NCBI GenBank assembly: GCA_037903355.1
Contig: JBAJFE010000044.1
Span: forward strand, 1-64,000
Length of the DNA: 64,000 nt
Direction: 5' to 3'
Source of the DNA: Trichuris trichiura
Lineage: Eukaryota; Nematoda; Enoplea; Trichinellida; Trichuridae
Part shown: in pieces, positions 60,223 through 64,000 of the stretch
How positions within the stretch are numbered: the first letter of the stretch is position 1
How the letters are laid out: each line of letters starts with the position of its first letter
The notes under the pieces: generated by a model
The model's input: the letters and a program-made list of their open reading frames with translations, nothing else
What the model was told of the DNA's origin: nothing
Databases searched by the model: none
Position numbers and translations under genes: made by a program

Positions 60223-63200
60223 ATGGTGAAAACGCGTAGTGGTAAGTCAGAATCGTCAGACAGCCCGCTGGAGGAAGGCTTCGTCGAGAGCTGTGACGTT
60301 AGGGAGGCAATACCCACGAGGGGCCGGCGTGAAGAGGACGCCATCGGTTCAATAGGTCGCGGAGGACCTTGGTGCCAACCCCCTGGTACACTCTCGTCAG
60401 CAATGGACGTCGAGGTGTGGCTCGGACGACTGCACGATTACTTGACTGCGAATACCATACCGAAAGCGCGTTGGGTGCCCATTATGAAGTCCCTGGTCGA
60501 CGATAAGATTTATAAGAGCTTAAACTCTCTAGGCCAAGAGTGCACCTATGAAACATTGAAATCGCATTTGCGACGGCGATTCAGAAAAGACGATTCTCTC
60601 TTCGTTCAGCGCCTACAGTTTCTCCAGCGCGTGCAGAAGCCAGGAGAATCAGTCGATGATTTTGCTGATGAATTGCGATGCCTCGGAGCAGAAGTCGGGA
60701 AGCAGGATGACGATTTGAAAGAGCAATTCATCATGGGACTGCAAGATACCGCTGCACAAAGGCATCTTCTGGACAAAAGACCAGATTCCTTCGATCAAGC
60801 GGTGCAGATCGCCAAGCAATATCGTGCTGCGCAAGCATCGGTAGAAAACATGCAGAGGAGAAAACGACTGATGGTGACAGGTGGCTGCCAGGACGTGTAC
60901 GCTATTGAGGGGAGCGGCCCCAGCACGACAGAGAATCAGCTCATTGTGACAGCGCTAGAGCGCATTGAAGACCGATTGTCCCGGCTGGAAGTCGCGCATC
61001 AGCGAGACGAGCATAGAATCGGAAGAAAAAGTCATCGCGAAGGCACAGCGATGAGAGAGGCTGCTCGAAGCAAAGCTGAGCTGACCTGTTTTGTTTGTGC
61101 TACGACGGGTCATTTTGCTCGAGATTGTCCCATGCGGCAAAGAGAGAGCAACGCAACGGAGGACTCAGCGATGAGCTTGACGGATGCTGCGCTATCACGA
61201 GAAAGCAGACGTTTGCCGTATGTCGAGGTGGAAGTCTCCAATGGAATGAGGTTGAATGCTCTGGTGGACACAGGAGCCGTAGCGACCTTCGCACACGAAA
61301 GCTTACTTGAACAGTGCGGAATCCCCATGCAACCATGGAAGCAGGCAACATTTAAAGGAGTGGATGGAGCTCAGGTATGTCCCAAGGGCAAGGCACAGCT
61401 CGAGCTAACATGCTTGGGAAGGCAACTCAGGGTGAACGCGGTGGTCCTGGCTGCTCCACCGTGTCCTTTAGCTTTGGGCATGGATGCGTTGACGTCGTTG
61501 GGTGTGACGCTGGAGCTCTCTGCACAGGGATCACTGGTCCAATTAATGAATGACCAGCAGCCAACGGATAAAGAGATTCTGCCGACGAGGGCTGAAAGTT
61601 GGACCGGAGAGGAACCAATCACGTCAGTAATGGCCGGAGTGACTTACGGCGAGCACCTTAATGGCGTTCAGAGAGCAGAAGTGGAAAAGGTTTTGCAATC
61701 TTTTCCTCAGCTGTTTAAGAAGGCGGGGAATCACGCGGCGGCGGATCATGGAATCACCCATCGAATACCAACACAGGCAGTAAATCCTATCACGTGTCGC
61801 CCGTATCGCGTCTCAAGTAGTGAGCGAAAAGCGATAGCAGAACAGGTGAATGAAATGATGAGAGATGGAATCGTGGAAAGATCCAGCAGTCCGTGGTCAT
61901 TCCCGGTAGTAATGGTGCGGAAACGGGATAGCACCTGGCGATTCTGTGTGGACTACCGCCGTCTAAACGCTATTACCATACGGGACGTCTATCCGATGCC
62001 TCGGATGGACGACGTGCTAGACCGTGTGGGGGGCGCGCGGTACTTTTCAAAGTTGGATTTCAAGAGCGGCTATTGGCAGATTCCGGTGGAGCCGGCGGAT
62101 CGAGAAAAAACTGCCTTTGTAACGCCAGATGGCTTATACCAATTCAAGAAGATGCCGTTTGGACTATGTAATGCCCCAGCGACTTTCTCACGTCTGATGG
62201 ATCACGTGTTGGGAAATTTGAAATGGACGGCGTGTCTCAGTTACATGGATGACATACTTGTCTTCTCAGCTACATTCGACGAGCATGTAACTCGCCTCAA
62301 AGCGGTACTCAGTGCGTTGGCCAACAACGGATTGTGTCTACAACCGACAAAGTGTGTTATCGGCACTGATAAAACGGAATACTTGGGCCATGTAATAGAT
62401 GCTACAGGAGTGCACCCGGATCCGGCGAAAGTAGAAGCTATATCAGCGTTTCCGAGACCGCAAACAGTCAGACAGCTGAGAAGGTTCATTGGTATGACTA
62501 GCTATTACCGAAGGTTCGTGCGAAACTTTGCAACAATCATGCGTCCACTTAGTCGGCTGTTGAAAAAGACAGAAACGTGGAGTTGGAGTACTGAACAGGA
62601 GAAAGCGTTTCTGGACCTAAAGGAGAGGATGAAACATCCACCTGTGTTGCATCACTTTCGGGAAGATTGGTTCACGGAATTACATTGCGATGCTAGCAGG
62701 GAAGGCTTGGGAGCAGTACTGATTCAGTCGAAGGATGAAGAAGAGCACGTCATTCTTTATTTAAGCCGCATGCTAACATCGACTGAACAAAGGTACCACT
62801 CAAATGAGTTGGAATGTTTAGCGGTTGTCTGGGCTCTGCGGATGGTACGTCCGTACGTTTTGGGTCGAAAATTTAGGGTCGTGACGGATAATGCAGCAGT
62901 AAAGTGGCTCTTCGAAAGGCGACAGTCGAACGACAAATTTGGAAGATGGGCCATGGCTGTGACGGAGTATCTTGACGTGTGTGAGTTCGTACATCGTGCA
63001 GGTCGAGCAAATGTGGTGGCAGATGCGCTGTCTCGAGCACCGGTGGGTAAGGCGGTGTCCGAAGCAGATATAGCGGAAGAGTTAATGCTGTGTGCAGCAG
63101 TCTGTGACGGCGTTAGCCGGGAAGAGCTGGAGATCTCACAGTCAGCTGATCCAGAGCTACGCCGCGTCATGGAGCGGATCGCCACTAATCAAGTGGATGC

Positions 63201-64000
63201 TGACGGAGAGAGAGAAAGGAGTAACACACTGGAAGAATTCCGACTCTTCCAAGGCATTTTATATCGCAAGAATAAGGATCAGGGCCGCCCATGGAGACTG
63301 GCAATCCCTTCAAACCTACGACGAAATGTTGTCGTTTCCCTCCATGCTGGGCCTACCGCAGGACATCTTGGAGTGGAGAAAACCGCGAGTAGAGTGCGGA
63401 AACGGTATTGGTGGCCAAATATCACAGAAACGGTGCGGCAGGTAGTACTGGCTTGCCCAACATGCCAGAAAAGGAAGGTTGGATGTAGCAAACCTTATGG
63501 CCTTCTCCAAAGTATAGAACCCCCGAGGAAGCCGTTTGAGATGGTGGGGATAGACCACCTCGGGCCATTTCCTGTAACCAGCAAAGGGAATAGGCACATC
63601 ATCGTGTGCGTCGATTATTTGACGAAATGGGTGGAATTATTCGCCGTTCCGGACACGACAAGTCAAAGGGTCGCAGACTTTTTAATGAAAGCTATCATCC
63701 TAAGGCACGGCGTGCCTAAGAAATTGATCAGTGACCAGGGTACAGCCTTTACGGCGGAGACCACGAAGGCGGTTTTATCCAAACTGAAAATCGAACATGG
63801 CATGGCCAGCAGCTGTCATCCCCAATCTAACGGGCTGGTCGAACGAATAAACAGAACGCTGAGCAGCATACTAGCTGCCTACGTGAATTCCAAGCATGCG
63901 AATTGGGATGAGTTTGTGCCATATGCAATGTTCGCAATCAACACGATGGACCAGTCAAGCACCGGGGTCTCCCCCTTTGAACTGGTTTACGGTCGCTTAG
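60223..64000 (+). CDS. Gag-Pol polyprotein of the Ty3/gypsy element, 3' incomplete
   Basis: One open frame from ATG 60223 to the window end, so gag and pol appear fused without a frameshift. Seen in order: a capsid-like Gag; a zinc knuckle CFVCATTGHFARDC (about 61087-61128); an aspartic protease with LVDTGA (61264-61281); reverse transcriptase with FCVDYRRLNAIT, LDFKSGYWQI, MPFGLCNAP and the YMDD catalytic box (near 62242); RNase H starting LHCDASREGLGAV; and an integrase with the HHCC finger (ending CPTCQKRK) and the D,D,E core (GIDHLGPF, ISDQGTAF, NGLVERINRT). All catalytic residues listed are present. The end of the integrase and any chromodomain are cut off. Confidence 0.95.
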   Translation, partial: MVKTRSGKSESSDSPLEEGFVESCDVREAIPTRGRREEDAIGSIGRGGPWCQPPGTLSSAMDVEVWLGRLHDYLTANTIPKARWVPIMKSLVDDKIYKSLNSLGQECTYETLKSHLRRRFRKDDSLFVQRLQFLQRVQKPGESVDDFADELRCLGAEVGKQDDDLKEQFIMGLQDTAAQRHLLDKRPDSFDQAVQIAKQYRAAQASVENMQRRKRLMVTGGCQDVYAIEGSGPSTTENQLIVTALERIEDRLSRLEVAHQRDEHRIGRKSHREGTAMREAARSKAELTCFVCATTGHFARDCPMRQRESNATEDSAMSLTDAALSRESRRLPYVEVEVSNGMRLNALVDTGAVATFAHESLLEQCGIPMQPWKQATFKGVDGAQVCPKGKAQLELTCLGRQLRVNAVVLAAPPCPLALGMDALTSLGVTLELSAQGSLVQLMNDQQPTDKEILPTRAESWTGEEPITSVMAGVTYGEHLNGVQRAEVEKVLQSFPQLFKKAGNHAAADHGITHRIPTQAVNPITCRPYRVSSSERKAIAEQVNEMMRDGIVERSSSPWSFPVVMVRKRDSTWRFCVDYRRLNAITIRDVYPMPRMDDVLDRVGGARYFSKLDFKSGYWQIPVEPADREKTAFVTPDGLYQFKKMPFGLCNAPATFSRLMDHVLGNLKWTACLSYMDDILVFSATFDEHVTRLKAVLSALANNGLCLQPTKCVIGTDKTEYLGHVIDATGVHPDPAKVEAISAFPRPQTVRQLRRFIGMTSYYRRFVRNFATIMRPLSRLLKKTETWSWSTEQEKAFLDLKERMKHPPVLHHFREDWFTELHCDASREGLGAVLIQSKDEEEHVILYLSRMLTSTEQRYHSNELECLAVVWALRMVRPYVLGRKFRVVTDNAAVKWLFERRQSNDKFGRWAMAVTEYLDVCEFVHRAGRANVVADALSRAPVGKAVSEADIAEELMLCAAVCDGVSREELEISQSADPELRRVMERIATNQVDADGERERSNTLEEFRLFQGILYRKNKDQGRPWRLAIPSNLRRNVVVSLHAGPTAGHLGVEKTASRVRKRYWWPNITETVRQVVLACPTCQKRKVGCSKPYGLLQSIEPPRKPFEMVGIDHLGPFPVTSKGNRHIIVCVDYLTKWVELFAVPDTTSQRVADFLMKAIILRHGVPKKLISDQGTAFTAETTKAVLSKLKIEHGMASSCHPQSNGLVERINRTLSSILAAYVNSKHANWDEFVPYAMFAINTMDQSSTGVSPFELVYGRL

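Larger units (their letters stand above)
60011..64000 (+). mobile_element. Ty3/gypsy (Metaviridae-type) LTR retrotransposon, truncated by the window end
   Basis: A 5' LTR (60011-60182), an untranslated leader with a primer-binding-site-like segment (TTGGCGACCGCGG at about 60186-60198), and a continuous gag-pol frame from 60223 to the right edge. The enzyme order protease, reverse transcriptase, RNase H, integrase is that of the Ty3/gypsy group. Since no stop or frameshift interrupts about 1,259 codons and the LTR ends are clean, the copy looks young. The 3' LTR and any further gene lie beyond the window. It sits about 0.5 kb upstream of RME-6, in the opposite direction. Confidence 0.95.

Overview
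This 64 kb window is nuclear DNA from an animal, most likely a nematode. The genes carry many short introns (often 45-60 bp, gt..ag), and the gene set includes a MEC-4/DEG-1 type degenerin, a RME-6 type RasGAP+VPS9 protein and a DAF-15/Raptor protein. Splice acceptors are looser than the C. elegans TTTTCAG consensus, so a lineage distant from Caenorhabditis (for example Trichinella/Trichuris/mermithid relatives) is a reasonable but unproven guess. I found no bacterial operon, CRISPR array or rRNA. Most genes were rebuilt by hand from splice sites. The exon sums of COQ6, TMCO1, MMAA, Raptor, SRPRB, DR1, the degenerin and both NUDT9-like genes all close in frame, which supports the models. || Layout, left to right. 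0-2 kb: exon-like pieces of an unrecognised minus-strand gene. 4.44 kb: tRNA-Val(UAC). 7.5-14.9 kb (+): degenerin (DEG/ENaC channel). 15.3-18.2 kb (-): COQ6 flavin monooxygenase. 18.7-19.6 kb (+): intronless aerolysin-like (ETX/MTX2-type) protein. 19.7-21.2 kb (-): TMCO1. 22.2-23.1 kb (+): SRP receptor beta. 23.5-25.9 kb (-) and 30.4-31.5 kb (+): two divergent NUDT9-like paralogues in opposite orientation, both with a degraded Nudix box. 26-38 kb is gene-poor: orphan secreted-type exons, a perfect 18-bp hairpin, and a duplicated block with EGF-like remnants. 38.3-39.8 kb (+): MMAA. 40.6-46.6 kb (+): Raptor. 46.9-49.7 kb (-): DR1 (NC2-beta). 50.0-59.5 kb (-): RME-6/GAPVD1, with a small Cys-rich secreted gene nested antisense in an intron. 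60.0 kb to the right edge (+): a Ty3/gypsy LTR retrotransposon with an uninterrupted gag-pol frame cut by the window end. || Functionally this is an ordinary mosaic of housekeeping genes: mitochondrial coenzyme Q and cobalamin chaperones (COQ6, MMAA), ER membrane and targeting proteins (TMCO1, SRPRB), TORC1 (Raptor), general transcription (DR1) and Rab5-directed endocytosis (RME-6). I see no evidence that they form one pathway. The unusual content is the intronless aerolysin-like gene among intron-rich neighbours, the NUDT9-like pair that looks catalytically dead, the nested secreted gene, and two intronic tandem arrays (a ~400-bp higher-order repeat in DR1 and an 89-bp minisatellite in Raptor).
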